Positions 4,815-5,613 of a stretch of DNA of 5,613 nucleotides are shown here, piece by piece (position 1 is the stretch's first letter; every line of letters begins with the position of its first letter). Under the pieces are notes generated by a model. That model saw only the letters and a list, made by a program, of their open reading frames with translations. It had not been told where the DNA came from and ran no database searches. Both the position numbers and the translations under genes were made by a program. Source of the stretch: Treponema sp. (lineage in GTDB: Bacteria > Spirochaetota > Spirochaetia > Treponematales > Breznakiellaceae); contig JAISRD010000172.1 of assembly GCA_031273835.1 (NCBI GenBank), forward strand, positions 1-5,613. The letters run 5' to 3'.

Positions 4815-5613
4815 ATGGTGTTTAAGATAGGGGAATTCTCAAAGTTATCAAATATTACGGTATGGTCGCTTAGGCATTATGAGAGCCTTGGCATCCTGTC
4901 GCCGGATCAAACCGACCCGGACACGGGCTATCGCCATTACTCCGCCGGGCAGCTTGAATCCGCCAGCAAGATACGGATGCTTCGGGAAGTGGGCTTTTCA
5001 TTAGGCTCAATAAAAGGACTTTTGAAGGCGGACAGCCTGGAAACTGCCCGGCAATACTACGAGCTGCGTCAAACGGAACTTGAGGACGAACTTAAAGCGC
5101 TCAACGTAAAAAAAGAAATGATCCGGTACATCATGGAGGACTTTGACCATAATGAAAGTACAGACTGTTACCATGCTATTGAAAAGCATATCCCCCAAAA
5201 GACGGTACTCAGCGCGTATCGGGTATTGCCATCCTATGACCATGTAAAAGATTTCTGGAGCGAATTTTTCACCCAAATACGAAGCCGCCGCCTTATCCCA
5301 AAAATGCCGCTGTTCCTGCGTTCCCTGTGTCTGGATAAAGAATATAAGGAAGCGGATGTGGAAGTGGAACTGCATATAGATGTTGAAGGCAGAGCGGAAA
5401 GTGGTGATACCTACCGTATTATCACAACACCTGCCGTACACGCCGCATCGGTAATTTTCAGCGGCGGGTACAAATGCGGCCATGCGGTACGCCGCTCACT
5501 TGCCCGCTGGTTGGAAGTGAACCGTTACGGGTTGGACGGCGCCATGTTCAATACCCCGCATATTGCTACGCTCGATGACCCGGACCCCGACCATTGGGTC
5601 AATGAATGGGGTT
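4815..5613 (+). CDS. MerR-family regulator with GyrI-like ligand-binding domain (3' end beyond window)
   Basis: The frame from ATG at 4815 is open for 266 codons to the window edge. It begins MVFKIGEFSKLSNITVWSLR HYESLGIL, the MerR winged helix-turn-helix, and continues with TGYRHYSAGQLESASKIRML (37-56) and REVGFSLGSIKGLL (57-70). A charged helix at about 76-108 is the dimerising coiled coil. From about 125 the rest resembles a GyrI-like/BmrR-type effector domain that binds small molecules, often drugs; PAVHAASVIFSGGYK at about 206-220 is its characteristic strand. Length suggests only a few residues are missing. GGAGG at 4804-4808 lies six bases before the ATG. An earlier ATG at 4802 is closed by TAA after seven codons. 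The 19-bp-spacer promoter directly upstream fits autoregulation. The regulated transporter or enzyme is not in this window, unless it is the divergent 78-aa gene. Minus-strand frames across it are shadows. Confidence 0.92.
   Translation, partial: MVFKIGEFSKLSNITVWSLRHYESLGILSPDQTDPDTGYRHYSAGQLESASKIRMLREVGFSLGSIKGLLKADSLETARQYYELRQTELEDELKALNVKKEMIRYIMEDFDHNESTDCYHAIEKHIPQKTVLSAYRVLPSYDHVKDFWSEFFTQIRSRRLIPKMPLFLRSLCLDKEYKEADVEVELHIDVEGRAESGDTYRIITTPAVHAASVIFSGGYKCGHAVRRSLARWLEVNRYGLDGAMFNTPHIATLDDPDPDHWVNEWG

Noticed and set aside
5007..5483. 158-aa minus-strand frame
   Set aside because: Lies wholly inside the MerR-family gene, whose plus-strand translation has clear HTH and effector-domain motifs.

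Overview
The window reads as a bacterial chromosome segment with two compositional layers. The left half (1 to about 3420) is GC-rich and contains the start of a DNA methyltransferase, a cluster of palindromes, and a large aconitase-superfamily hydratase. The middle (about 3420-4330) is AT-rich and is a patchwork of gene fragments around one intact small gene. The right end returns to intermediate composition, with a MerR-type regulator and its promoter. The host cannot be fixed from sequence alone. The hydratase, the decayed DUF4954-like gene and the GC-rich palindromes would suit a Treponema-like (possibly insect-gut) spirochaete. The AT-rich insert looks like material of Firmicutes type. 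Both points are inference.

Layout, left to right. 1-209 (minus): N-terminal 69 codons of an N6-adenine-type DNA methyltransferase with motif I (EPACGNG). 210-677: no gene; an extended -10 promoter for the methyltransferase, an AT-rich stretch with an inverted repeat, a run of perfect palindromes (about 373-539), and a terminator for the hydratase. 678-3056 (minus): hydratase with aconitase [4Fe-4S] cysteines and active-site motifs, carrying a Gly/Ala/Pro-rich insert. 3120-3350 (plus): DUF4954-like relic with an in-frame amber stop and lost ends. 3466-3555 (minus): start of an S66 LD-carboxypeptidase, cut after 29 codons. 3641-4120 (minus): intact pyridoxamine-phosphate-oxidase-fold protein. 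4130-4252 (minus): first 40 codons of an AraC-type regulator, ending directly against the previous gene. 4284-4320 and 4679-4715: a diverged direct repeat. 4413-4649 (minus): unrecognised 78-aa protein with a good ribosome binding site. 4723-4791: two copies of a MerR-like operator, one inside a promoter with the diagnostic 19-bp spacer. 4815-5613 (plus): MerR-family regulator with a C-terminal GyrI-like ligand-binding domain, running off the window.

How the parts relate. The hydratase and methyltransferase are co-oriented but look independently transcribed. The AraC fragment, the PPOX-fold gene and the S66 fragment all lie on the minus strand, as if from one imported cluster that has since been eroded. 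The MerR gene is probably autoregulated through its 19-bp-spacer promoter; the second operator copy lies between it and the divergent 78-aa gene. No convincing new defence or mobile system is visible. The most interesting signals are the palindrome cluster, the duplicated MerR operator, the row of truncated gene starts, and a possible frameshift at a T7 run in the PPOX-fold gene.
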